A DNA stretch of 64,000 bases from Stenocarpella maydis (taxonomy: Eukaryota; Ascomycota; Sordariomycetes; Diaporthales; Diaporthaceae), in contig NQMI01000027.1 in the NCBI GenBank assembly GCA_002270565.1, positions 80,988-144,987 on the forward strand, written 5' to 3'. The notes under the pieces are model-generated. The model was not told where the DNA came from and did not search any database. It saw nothing but the letters and a program-made list of their open reading frames with translations. A program made the translations under genes and the position numbers. This document shows positions 20,712-31,735 of this stretch, one piece after another (within the stretch, counting starts at the first letter, position 1; the number at the start of each line of letters is the position of its first letter).

Positions 20712-21722
20712 TCACGCGACGTGGTCACCACCGGCCAGCTTCTGAACCTCAGCCTCCCACATATACTTCGGGTCATAGCCCAGCTCCCTCCTCGCCTTGT
20801 CAATGCTCAAGAGCGAGTCCCTCTCGCCCGCCGTCGGCGTATACTTTATGTTGGGGAAGCAGGCCCTTACCAGGTCCTCATTCTTGGCCCGCATGCACGT
20901 GTCCGCCGCAGCGATGAGATACTGGTGGTGGCCCGCCTCCTTGAGCTCGAGGCCCCGCGCCACGGCCTGCGCCCCGTCTCGCGCGTCAATGTACCCCCAC
21001 GCGTTCCAGCTCCTCCTGGCCGGGTCGCCCTGCCACCCTTCGAAGTCGGCGTAGTCCGCGGGCGCCATGACGTTGCTGAAGCGCAGCGAGACGACCTTTA
21101 GCTCCGGGTCCCACCGCGCGTACTGGCCCGCCAGGACCTCGCCCACGAGCTTGCTGAGCGAGTAGGCGCTCTCGGGCCTGCGCTCGTGATCCTCAGTGAC
21201 GGGGAGGCTTGCGGGCTCGTGGCCCAGGCCGTCCTCGGCGAGCGGGATGCCGATGAGCGTCTCGCTCGACGCGAGGACGACGTTGCGCACCCCGAGCTTG
21301 CGCGCCGCCTCGAGCACGTTGTAGGTGCTCATCGTGTTGGTGCGGAACTGCCTGCTCGAGCTCGTCTGCCCCGGCGAGGGCAGCGCGGCCAGGTGCACGA
21401 CGGCGTCGACGCCGGGGCCCCCCACGCTCCCGTATGCCATGTCAGTGGATATGAAGGTCTCAAGGACGGAACCCATGTCCTCGAGGTCGGCCTCCACGAG
21501 GCGGTACGCCCCGCCCAGCCCGGACTTGCCGTCCTCGGACGCGGTCGGCGGCCGCCGCACGTCGACGGATATTACCTCCCAGTCGGACTCCGCCAGGAGG
21601 GCCACCACGGCGCGGCCGAGCTTGCCCGAGCCGCCCGTCACGATCACGCGGCGCCGGCGCGGGCGGGCGAGCTCGCCGAGGGTGCGGGTCTTGTCGAAGA
21701 GGGGGGCACGGGAGGGGGGCAT
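20712..21722 (-). CDS. NAD-dependent epimerase/dehydratase (extended SDR)
   Basis: Uninterrupted 336-residue frame, ATG at 21722. The Rossmann motif VTGGSGKLG sits near residues 28-36. The NAD adenine-binding segment is followed by VVHLAALPSPG, and the catalytic region by LASSETLIG and YSLSKLVGE (YxxxK). These define an atypical or extended short-chain dehydrogenase of the sugar-epimerase type. The C-terminal half carries the AWGYIDARDGAQAVARGLEL segment, common where these enzymes close over the sugar nucleotide. The actual substrate cannot be named. There is no signal peptide, so it is likely cytosolic. It is isolated by spacers on both sides, so context gives no pathway. Confidence 0.85.
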   Translation of the reverse strand: MPPSRAPLFDKTRTLGELARPRRRRVIVTGGSGKLGRAVVALLAESDWEVISVDVRRPPTASEDGKSGLGGAYRLVEADLEDMGSVLETFISTDMAYGSVGGPGVDAVVHLAALPSPGQTSSSRQFRTNTMSTYNVLEAARKLGVRNVVLASSETLIGIPLAEDGLGHEPASLPVTEDHERRPESAYSLSKLVGEVLAGQYARWDPELKVVSLRFSNVMAPADYADFEGWQGDPARRSWNAWGYIDARDGAQAVARGLELKEAGHHQYLIAAADTCMRAKNEDLVRACFPNIKYTPTAGERDSLLSIDKARRELGYDPKYMWEAEVQKLAGGDHVA

Positions 21723-22855
21723 CTTAAGATGTGTGTGATTGGAGGCGCTGCTGAGGTGAGGTTGCTCGTACCGATTTAGGTGAGGCCGAAGTTATGAATG
21801 GGGACCTGCCACGAGCACACAGTGCAGGCAAGAGATTGCAACCACGAGAGATATAGACCGAGCGGGACAAAACGCTGCATGTCTTCAGATATATGCCAGC
21901 TAGTTATAGCTCCTCGTTTGAGGGGTCGGCGACCAGAGACGTCACATCCCAACACTAGGCCAAGCATCAGGCAAAACAAAGTGCCGACTTCCCCTCCCGG
22001 TCAGGTATCTGATGTCCCTGCTCCAGTTCCACCCGGTCATTCGACGTTGCAGACCCCGAGAAGCTTCTGCTGGGGGGGGGGGTTGGATTTCGAGGCGGTA
22101 AACGTCGTCATAGACTGGAAAAGATCGCCAGTAGCAACATCAGGCGGGAGCTCCCGAGGTGGGCGTGTGTTTTTCCCAGGCTGTCCTGGGCAGTGGCGGC
22201 AGGCGTGGGGGCGGCCGCGGCGCCAGCGAATAAATACATTTGTAAAGAACTGCCAAATTCCGCGACCAAGGCGGCCTGCCTTATTCTCCCTAGCGAGTGT
22301 CGTTCTAGGCCGAATGTGCCGCGAGTGAGAGGCTGGCAAGAGAGGCGAATTCCCAGCTTACTAGGTCCCTCACTTGAGCCTATGTTGCAGGCCCTGGCCT
22401 TGTCACACAAGACACCAGGCGAATTATGTAAGAAGTAATTGATGGGAGAGTACAGAGTGGCCGGAATCAATCAAAACATTCGACCATCGGATATTGCACT
22501 AACAGAACAGCTCAAACTCATCGTGGCTACCCTTTGGAATCATCTCCAAGCACAGCTTTCTCGGCGAGCGTTTACGCCTCGTGACCCGGTCGGCCCCTTC
22601 GCCAGGCTGAATATCCGTCAATGCTAGGTGGGCCGGAGCCTCGTGCCCTTGTACCTGAACAACGCCGATCCGATCGTGAAAACACACAAGACCATTTCCC
22701 CTTTTCAAAGACCCTCCTAGGGTATTGCAAATTACCGTTGCGCCATTTTGGCAAATGGCTGTCCAGCCAATGCCACGTCCATGCCGTGCAGGTCTGCCGG
22801 TTTAATGCGAGTGTTTGAGTGACCGAGAATACACTCTGGACGCCGATCAAACCCA
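21723..22855. other. intergenic spacer
   Basis: It lies between the epimerase start and the Yap1 stop. It contains a poly-G run at 22072-22082. There is no convincing coding sequence on either strand. Confidence 0.55.
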
Positions 22856-24835
22856 TCAGCTGGAGATTGGCTCGGTCTTGTACCCATTCTGAAGTTTCTC
22901 ACTCGGGCAGCCTTCTTCCATCTCTTTGTCAGATTTGCCCAGGTACTTTTGCATCACCTTCTTGAAAGTCGATTCATCGACAACCGCACCCGAGCCAGAG
23001 CACTTGGCCTTCTTCTGAAGGTCAGAACACAAGCCATCCAGGTCGAATTCACCGTTCTGCACCTTGGGGCAGCCCTGCAATTTCTCCCTGTAGTTGCTGT
23101 TAGTTATTGCATCGCGACCGCTGTAATGCCTAGTCAACACGTACCATATCTTATTGCAGGTCAGAAGCTGGCCGTCTGTGGTCTGAACCAGCTCCGTCGC
23201 GTCCTCGTTCTTGGCGGCATCGATCCGCGACATGAGATCGTCCTTCTTTTGCGCAGGGCTGGGTGCGAAGTAGGGCGTCGTGAAGTCGACGTCAAAAGCA
23301 TCATTGAAGAAGGTGTCATCGAAACCAGTGCCTAGTATGTTCTCCTGAGGCTCGCGGTAGCCGCCAAATAGCTGTGGGTCAAACTGGAAGTTGTTTGTAG
23401 ATGACATGAAGTTCATGTCGTTTACATCGAAATTGGCGAATTGGCTGAAGTCTGGTAGGTGTTAGCCTCGCAACGGAAACGTGGGAGGCCGAGGTCTCCT
23501 GGGCACGTGGCTCTGCCTCGTATCTCCCTCGACTCCAAGTGGTCGTATCTCACCTTGATTCATGTTGCCGAGAGGATGCTTCTCCTCTCCGATGGTGGTC
23601 AGCATGTCGACTGGCTTGAAGCCCATCGGTGACTGAGAGAATGGCTCAGGAGAGGTCCCGCAAGATGAGCTTGGACCGCCGTGAGAGTTTGACGAGGCAG
23701 AAGGCGACGACGTCGTAGTTGCCGCACCACTGTTGTTGGATTCTGCCCTGCCACGGGCCGCTGACGCTACATTGTTGTTGGTCAGGGGTGGGCTGAAGAG
23801 TCCGGAGAGGTTTGTCAGATCCTCCTTGGCCGGGGTATCAACGCCATTCGTCGACTTGGAGCCGGTCGAGCCGTGACGTGCAGACTGGCCCGCAGGGCTG
23901 GCCTGGTCACTAGGGCTGCGGGTGCTGCGAGGTGACTTTGAGTCGGAGGAGCGACCGTTTGCGGAGGCTTGGTTGGACGGAGGACCAGGAAGCTGGCCAA
24001 ACTTGGGGAACTCGAACTGGAAGTTGACGTCGTTCAAGTTGTTGATGACGGCATGGCCAAATGTAGGCCGTTGACCGCCAGAAAGGCTGGTTGAGCGGCT
24101 GTTGTTCACCATCAGGGAGAGCCTCTTCTTATACTCGCTCAGCTCAGTGGTCATCCTCTCGACCTGGGCACGCAGGAGGCTGTTCTCATGGTTGGACTGC
24201 GCTGATGCCTTCTCCAGCTCCTCGACCTTTGTCTCGAGGTTCTTGAGATGCTGTTCCTTGCGCTCGCGGAATGCGCGCTGCGCAGCCCTGTTCTGCGCCT
24301 TGCGCTTCTAGACGGGAGAGTCTTGTTAGTACACGGAGTTTGCAGGCTTGTGTCACGCATATGCACTGCACACGGCCGGACTTACCGAGGTGGGCTCAGT
24401 AGTAAGAGGCTTGCGCCCGGGCTTCTTAGAAACCTTCTCTCCAGTCTCCTGCCTCTTGGCATCGCCACCTTCATCCTCATTCTCACCGTCGGGGTGGCTC
24501 CGCTTCTCGGTCTCATTGTTCTCGGAGCCGGACTTCTCACTGCCAGCCGATCCGGGCAGGTCGCCAATCATCTTGGCATTGGATCCATCTCCGAAGCTGA
24601 AGTCAAAGCTGGGGTCGCCGTTGATGTCATAGTCGTAGTCAAGGAACGGGCTAGTATCGAAGCCATTGATATCAGTCTTGTGGGTCGGGGAGTTGCCAAA
24701 CGCGGCCGGGGACATTTGCATATTGCCTGCCATTGGGGATGTCAGGGGCTGCTTGTTGGAGTTGAGGGCAGCGAAGAGCAGGCTCTGTTGCTGAGGGGTG
24801 AGGACAAAGTCGTGCGGGTTGCCGGTGGAGGCCAT
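22856..24835 (-). CDS. yap1: AP-1-like bZIP transcription factor Yap1
   Basis: Four exons: 24835-24386, 24307-23554, 23451-23145 and 23087-22856, giving 580 residues. The intron before the basic region has a TACTAAC branch point. The basic region starts at residue 151 (KRKAQNRAAQRAFRERKEQH) and is followed by a leucine zipper. An n-CRD-like SCGTSPEPFSQSP sits near residue 366. The c-CRD has Cys in TCNKIW, QGCPKV, LCSDLQ, AKCSGS and EGCPSEK. In known Yap1 proteins these cysteines form disulfides under peroxide, masking nuclear export and turning on antioxidant genes. Intron 3 (23144-23088, 57 nt; GTACGT donor, AACTAACAG branch, CTACAG acceptor) is a multiple of three with no stop and interrupts the c-CRD, so a retained form would add 19 residues there. 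The spliced product restores the expected CNKIW-EKLQGC join. Confidence 0.93.
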
Positions 24836-27682
24836 CGTGACTGTGAGCTGTGAACGGCCGGGACGGGGTGCGGCGGCGGCGGCAGCGTCGGGGACGACGA
24901 CGAGAGCCAGCTCAGGGTGGTGAGGTTAGACTCGGGTGGGCTGGGTGGAGTAGGGAGTCGAGATAGCTGCTGTTGAAGCGGTGGTGCTGTTCCTCCCCGT
25001 TTTCTGGTTTGGCGTGAGAAATTCGCCACAGCAGTTTGGGAACCTCTGGACCGGGCTCCGCGCAAGTGAGATCTTAGATTCTGTAACTGCAGGACGGGCC
25101 ACAGCGAGGAACGAGTCGTCGGGGCAGTCCAGCTCAGGCAGGCGACAACGGACGTGTCAGGGGTGTGCACGTTATCTTGTCCAGTCGAGGAATGAATGCC
25201 CTGGCCGGCGATGGGAGAATGACGTGGAAGTGATTCCGAGGGAAGAGAATACGAAGAGGCGGGCACGGTTGAATCAGTGAACAAAGTAACTGAGAGACTG
25301 GACGGTCGGGGCGAACGGAGCCGCTCCCGGTGCGGGCAGGCGGCCAAAACGCAAAACGCAAGGCGCAGGGCGCAGGCTTTAGAAACGGATGCAGGATACA
25401 AACAAGGCCAGACGGGCTGATGGGTTGTCCGAGCAGGGTCTATGTGCAATGTGAACGGGGAAGAGGCGAAAGTCTGTCCGAGGCTCTCACGCACACCGTC
25501 AGGGTGCAGTCAGATGTGCTGACTGTGGGGGACACGGAGATGGCGCCACTTGGAACGGCGAACGGTGAGACGAGGCGTGTCAAGAATGCCGACGCTGTGG
25601 ACCGACTAGAAGTTTCCTTGTCGCTGGGACGGTTGAGTCCTTTGGGGCGTGGACCACAGCAGCACGCACGCAGGACCATAAGAACCAAGACCAAGGGCAG
25701 GATTCAGGAGGATTTGATTGACAGGGCTGAACTGGCTGACTGACTTGACTGATGGCATTTGGACTGGATGGCATTTGGACTGGGAGGTGCAGCAGGACAG
25801 AACGGAGGAGGCTGGCCTCCCCCCTCCTTCTGGCTCCGTCTCGAAATGGAGGGGCGTGGAAAGCCGATGTTTGAATTTGTCAGCACCGTGTCCATGCGGT
25901 GCCATGCGATGGGATGGGAAGAGACACGGCCCATTCCCCAGGCCCTGGGCCTACCTGGTCCTAGTGTAGTGTACTCCGTACTCAATAGTAGTATATACAC
26001 CAACTACAGTACTCCTCTTGCCATGCAAGTCGTGGTGGGACTGCATCGTAGCCACACCACTATCTATGTAATGTATAACAAGCGAACAGCTCACCGGCTG
26101 ACCAGCGCCGGGTACGGGGGGTAACCTTGATTCCATACACACAGCCCAGACCGGCTGCATATCGAGTACTCCGTACATACAGTAGTCTGGGCTATTCCGA
26201 ATTCTCTTGCCCGGTATGACTCCCAACCACGCACACAGACACACAGGGTGAGGCGCCAGGGCGGGAGGATCGTCACATCACCATCCCCACCTCGCCACCC
26301 TCTCTGCCTGCAGTTGCTCCCGCGCTTGGCAGACAGCAGGTAGGAATATGCCCCTGCAGCAACGCTTGTTTGGCTGTGAAAAGTGCGAGATTGGACTCAC
26401 CAGCAATCCGAGTCCCTGGGGCAATAGCGTGGGCCTACCGACTTAGATAGTGTATACCGTCCGTTCTAGACTATGGCATACCCTAGATATACTACTTGAC
26501 CAAGTTAGCCAAAGCCGGGGTGTTTTTATTCCTTCTCCCTTTTTCCTTTTTCTTTCATTTTTAATTCCTCCCCCCCCCCCCGCCAGCCGCTCGTTCTTAT
26601 GTGTTAAGCTCTCAACTACGAAGGGCCAGCCAAGCCTCGTCCATGCTCATGCTACCGCTCGAAACGTCCCCGTCAATGCTAAATACATTCTTGTACTCAG
26701 GACACTTCCCGTGGCGACTCGAACTTGAATGGTTCAACCGCCTGGCTGTGACCTAACCTCGGGGCAAAGACTGACCGGGCCGTGGGGGATGACCGGCCCT
26801 TTGGCCTTTTAGGACCCCGAGAATAACGACGTCCCGGACGATCAGTGACCACCCGAGGTAACCCCCGGACGGTGAATCTCGGCCTCGGACTTTAACCCCT
26901 TCCTCCATCTCGGCCGTAATGGTTGGAGGTGTGGGGAGTCTCACGAGCAGCCAACAACACATGCAGCGTTCCTGGCAGATGCGGTCCCCTAATGGGACAG
27001 GCAGGTATGCCCTTCCTGAATTCCCCATATCCTGCCCCGTGCATTTCTGCTTCTGCATACACTATTTACGGGCGGCACTTCTCGAGCTGTAAATAGTTGC
27101 CCGTTGACCAAGGTCACTACCGTCTTCTGACGGCGGTCTGATGCCCAGCGAGAAGCTACCCCTCACGCAGGATTATGTCTATACTGAGAACAGGGCGGGC
27201 AGACGCTTCTGCAACAAGTCAAACAATAGATTATATATAGTCGACTGCTGTAGAGTTCTTCGGTACTGTATTGTATATGGCTCAGCATTATCCGGTATGA
27301 GGTCATCCGTATCAAGCGCCGTGGTCCCCTGTATTATTTTCCCAACTAGTCCCAACTTCTGCACCAGGCGAGTCCTGATCCCCGATAAGAAGAGTACAGG
27401 GGCTTATCGCAGAGGGGTAAGGGGATTTCGTGCCTGTGTGGGGTTGGTTGCATGAGCGCAAGGGACAAGCTTGGGAAATTTTTAAAATGCTACACAGTAG
27501 GCTAGATAGGTCGGTCCAACAGTAAATGTCAACATCGCCCGCCCACCTTTGATGCCGATTTTGACATGCTATCCTCGAGGCGATACCGTGTACCCCCGGC
27601 ACTTATAACCGCCCCCTAGAAAACATCAGCTTCCCGATCGAGCTGTCCAAAGCGCCACAGCCAGCGCCGGCCATCATCCAAC
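24836..27682. other. long spacer: Yap1 upstream region and TSR2 promoter
   Basis: 2.8 kb between two divergently transcribed genes. The part next to yap1 is GC-rich with several short upstream open frames, a possible long 5' leader. The middle has an 11-C run at 26572-26582. No gene is recognised on either strand. Confidence 0.5.
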
Positions 27683-28449
27683 ATGGCCTCCAGCACAACA
27701 GCCGAGTCGGCGCCCACAGGTTCGTCGCAAACCCTCTAGAGTCCCAAGCATATATACATATATAAACACCCTCCCAAGAAATACAGAACACCCAGCTGAC
27801 CCCACACGCAAAACCAAAAACAGACAACCGCCAGTCCCGCTTCGAGCAGGGCGTCGCCCTCTCCCTGAACCTCTGGCCCGCCCTGACCCTCGCCGTGCAA
27901 AACAACTGGGGCGGCCCGGACTCGTCCGACAAGCGCGACTGGTTCGCCGGTGAGGTCGCCAGCCAGTTCCCACCCTTCACCACCACAACGACCAGCCCTA
28001 CCTCCTCCTCCGGCAATGCCACCGCGGCCACCAGCAGCACGGCACAACAGGGGCCCCAGGACGGCGAGGAGCCCGACGCGGAGTACCTCGAGGAGCTGAT
28101 CCTCCAGGTGATGCTCGACGAGTTTGAGGTCAACGTCGACGACGACACGGCCTACGACGTTGCGGCCGAGATCGTGCGGCTGAGGTCGCAGTGCGCCAGG
28201 GGCAACTTTGATGAGGTCGACCGCCTGCTCGCGCGCTGGCAGGCGCGCGGGGGCCAGAGGGTGCACTTCAGGCAGGGCGAGGACCAGGATGCCGAGACGG
28301 ACTGGGAGGACGACGACGACGATGATGGCGGCTCGGACGACGACATGGACGATGCTCCCGCCCTAGTCGACTCGGCCGCGCCGAAAAAGGAAAAGCCGCC
28401 GCCGGAGGTCGACGACGATGGGTTTACCAAGGTCACGAGGAAGAGGTGA
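27683..28449 (+). CDS. tsr2: pre-rRNA-processing protein Tsr2
   Basis: Exons 27683-27719 and 27824-28449, 220 residues. The donor is GTTCGT, weaker than most here; the acceptor is AACAG, and the codons join as Asp. The conserved Tsr2 core is FEQGVALSLNLWPALTLAVQ followed by NNWGGPDS, KRDWFAGEV, YLEELILQVMLDEFEVNVDDDTA and EIVRLRSQCARGNFDEVDRL. The acidic C-terminus (ETDWEDDDDDD...) and the end DDDGFTKVTRKR are typical. Tsr2 is the chaperone of ribosomal protein eS26 (Rps26) and takes part in 20S pre-rRNA maturation, in nucleus and cytosol. It is convergent with the BSD-domain gene, with 460 bases between stop codons. Confidence 0.93.
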
Positions 28450-28909
28450 GCCTTTTGTACGGGATCCTTGTGCACCGGGGTTGCCTCGTGGATTCGTGTG
28501 TGGATTGGGACACAGACTCTCAGCTACAGCTACGACTACAGGAGAGAGGGAGGAATGACGTGCGACGTTATTCACGAGGTGGAAGGAAGAAGAAAAAAAG
28601 TCATCTTGATACCCTGCGATCAAGCCCGTCGAAGCGGACTACAAGAAGAGAGGAAAAGAAGATAACCAAAGACCTCGGGGAAGACTGGCTTAAGTGCGTG
28701 CCTACCCTGGCTTCGTCACCTACAAGGGAACGCCTTGACTCCTCCATACCCCAAAGGATGAAAGACGAGATATCGGAAACGCAAAAGCCCACAGCAATCT
28801 TCACTGCAGCAACGGCCCCCTCCCTGGTTGGTTGTTGGGGGGAGGGGGGCGCAACGAGATCCCAAAAATAGAGACACAAAAACAGACAAACAATTTCTCA
28901 ACCAACGGA
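28450..28909. other. convergent 3' intergenic region
   Basis: 460 bases between the stop codons of tsr2 and the BSD-domain gene; it should hold both 3' ends. A short GGGGGGAGGGGGG run lies at 28838-28850. Nothing else is seen. Confidence 0.55.
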
Positions 28910-30385
28910 CTACTCCCAGTCCTCGTCGCTGTCATCGTCAGCCTTGCGGCCCTCACGGGGGCTGTTGGGCGCGTTGCTCGGCACGCCAGACGCGGCCCCG
29001 ACCATGTCGTAGCTCGTCTCGCTGTCGGGCTGCGACCTCTCGTCGTTGGACCTGCGCGACTCGTTCGGCTTCAGGGTGGCGGTGGAGGCAGCGGCAGCTG
29101 GCCTCTCGGCAGGCTTGGTGGGAGGGTGGATGGTGGTGGAGGACCCCGTGGAGCCGGGCCTCTTGGGCTCGTCGAGCTTGCCTGGGCCCGCGGCGGCGGT
29201 GGCCTCGTCGTCCGAGTCCTCGTCCCAGCCGACTTCCTCCTCGGCAGATGCGGCTGAGCGCAGATGCATGTTAGCATAGATAATACATACCGTGTTGTAA
29301 AGGAGTCAAGGATAAAGGTTTGCACATACCCTTCAGAAGCTCCTTCCTCCTAGCCTCGGCGAGGTCGATGCCGTGCCTCAGGAAGTAGTACCTCTTCCAG
29401 AAGTCCTCGTACGGTATCGTCTCGGGCACCAGCTTCTCCATGGTCGCCCGCAGCTCCGGATACTTCTCCAGGTCCCTGCTGATGTCCTCGGTTCTCGCCT
29501 TGATGTCAAACTCGTTGCCCCACGCGTCCCAGTCGCCCGTCGCCGGGTCCTTGGTGAAGCTCTCGGTCGATGTGTGGATGACGTGCAGCTGCGCGTCGAA
29601 CCGGCTCGTGTGGATGACCCTCTTGCCGGCCGCGTCCTTGCTCTCGAACAGCATCTCGCCGCTGCCGCCCTGCTGCCCGTTGTTGCTGTTGCTGTTGCCA
29701 TCACCTGCCGAGGGCGGCGCGATGCTCACCGCGTCCCTCAGGAACGCGCTGATGTTGGTCCCGAACCGCAGCAGCGCCTCGTCCGCCGCGTCCTCGGCCC
29801 GCTGGATGTCCTTGAGCCGCTTGGCCGCCTCGGACCGCAGCCGCGAGAGCACGTTCTCAGACTCCTTGATGGCCTCGTCCGTCGTCAGCTCCTTTGGCTT
29901 ATCCTCGCCGGTGCTGCCGCTGCCGCTCGCTTCGCCCTGCTGCTGCCCGGCGCGCTCGGCCCCGCCGGCCAGCGACAGGCCCCTCGTCCGGCTGATGACG
30001 GCGTTGGTCAGCCCCGTAAACCCGCGCTGGGCCTCGCTCCCCACCGCGGTGAGCTCCTTCTGTGCTCCCTGATACACGGTCTCGCCCTGTTGGATTTCAA
30101 ATGGTTCATGTCAGGACCCCAAGTTTTTCACTAGCTCCCCCTCCCCCAGCCACCACCGGCCTGGCCTCGTCCCTGTGCAAGACATACCTGCTTGACCACG
30201 TTCCCCAAGAACCCTCCGAGCCTCGCGCCCCAGGGGCTCGCGGAGAAGGCCCTGTAGGCATCCTGGAACTCGGCATTGAGGCTGTTTTGCGTCTGCTCCG
30301 CCCCTGTACCGGCGGCCTTGTTGCGCTTGCTGTCATCCTCCTTGGGCAGCGACTCCTCAACGATGTGGTCGTAGGCCAGATCCAT
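28910..30385 (-). CDS. BSD-domain protein (BSDC1/Dos2-like)
   Basis: Exons 30385-30188, 30086-29330 and 29253-28910, 432 residues. Introns have GTATGT donors; the second has a GCTAAC branch point. The start is [14 protein letters not shown]. The N-terminal half contains [20 protein letters not shown], a possible amphipathic segment, and a coiled-coil-like stretch around [18 protein letters not shown]. The BSD domain near residues 250-315 reads [20 protein letters not shown] and [16 protein letters not shown], with the diagnostic FW pair. The C-terminus is acidic and Ser-rich, ending [12 protein letters not shown] domains occur in TFIIH p62, synapse-associated proteins and Dos2; those with this layout are poorly characterised. 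The exact role is unknown. Confidence 0.87.
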
Positions 30386-31735
30386 TCTCAATCGCGCTCG
30401 TTTCGGCGGGTCGTTCCGGGGGACCGCGTATTTGGCTAGGCTTCCTGCTGTTCTCCCTTGGCTATCCGGGGTCAGTAACGGGCTTGACTTGATGCTGCTG
30501 GGCGGGTGGATGCGATCGACAGTTGTAAAGGTTGCCTGCTAAGTGTTTAGCGAGCGAGTTGGCGGGATTGTTTGAGGTTGGAACTGTTGGTGCGAGCAAG
30601 CCGCACTCCCGCGTCGGCAGAGCGTCACAGGTCGAGGAAGCCCCCCAGTGCGGCCGGCAAAGCGGCAGGGGCCAGTCAGGCCCCACCCGTCCATCCCCCC
30701 CCCCCTGACAGGCACATACCCACTGCCCAAGGAACGAACGCTTTGGCACCAGGGAACACATGTGTATCTATCCCCAATATGTGAACTGGTTTTCAGACCA
30801 GATCAACATGATATCCGTTAGTCTTGGCAAACATGCGTCTGCACGGATGTCGTGGATTCTTAGACCCCTCCTAAAGCTACCCACAACAGACTTCTCTTCC
30901 AAATCTACTGATCGAAGTATTTGGGTATTTCCGCTATTTATGATCAACCCCTGTTCGTCTCTACCATGCCACCAGCGCGTCATCCCCCACTGACAAAATC
31001 CGGGGATTGAGCTCGCCTGCTGTCTGAGCGTCCAATATCCATGCTTGGTAAGTGCTAATGTTGACAAGGGTGTTATGCGCGGGAGTGGTGAAGAGCAAAA
31101 ACAAAAACAAAAAAAAGGGAAATGGAGATGACAGGCGGGCGCACCACATCTCGACTCGCTCATGCGCCAAACGACTCCGCGATTCCCAATCCGGAACCTC
31201 ATGCAAGCTTATACTGCGACCAAGACAACCAATCCCTCCAGCCCACTCTATCAAAAGACGCCAATGGACCCATGAACAATATATTCGCACACGGGCGACA
31301 ACGTCATAGAGCGAACCGAAAATAGACCACTGCCGCCCCATGCGAGCGGGTTAAGGTACACCCACCTGTGACTTCTGTGCCGCCCTTCTATCATCCGAAG
31401 CGCAACCCCGCCCTTCTTTGTTCGACACCCTGGTCTTGTGGCGGGCACTTCTCGATCGGCCGTCGGTGCTCCCGGTTCTCGGATGCCCGTCATCTTCTGG
31501 CGCACGCGCGGCACTACTGGGAGTAGAACCGCGGCTCTTGGATGAGAATTGCATCTTCATCCCTGACCTGCTCGCAGTAGGGCCAGCTTCGACGGATTTG
31601 ACCTCCTGGCATGACCATCCGCTCCATGAGGGCAATTAAGTCGGACTAGAGGGTTCTGGTAGCCACGCAGCTTTCCAAATCCTGATGCTCCGCAACCATA
31701 GCCCGGCCGTCCATGCTCGGCGATCCGAACCGTGC
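30386..31735. other. intergenic spacer
   Basis: It spans the promoter of the BSD gene and the 3' flank of the kinase gene. A minus-strand Ser/Arg-rich open frame at 31351-31635 lacks an ATG and lies beyond the kinase stop; it is most likely untranslated. Confidence 0.5.

Noticed and set aside
24742..25494. 250-codon minus-strand frame upstream of yap1
   Set aside because: Overlaps the yap1 start in another frame, Ser/Pro/Leu-rich composition of a C/T-rich leader, no conserved motifs.
26700..26745. Possible tRNA-like T-arm (reverse complement GTTCGAGTCGCC)
   Set aside because: No matching acceptor stem, D-arm or anticodon arm could be built around it.
31351..31635. Ser/Arg-rich frame downstream of the kinase stop
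   Set aside because: No ATG and no splice route from the kinase frame that would bypass the TAG at 31736-31738.
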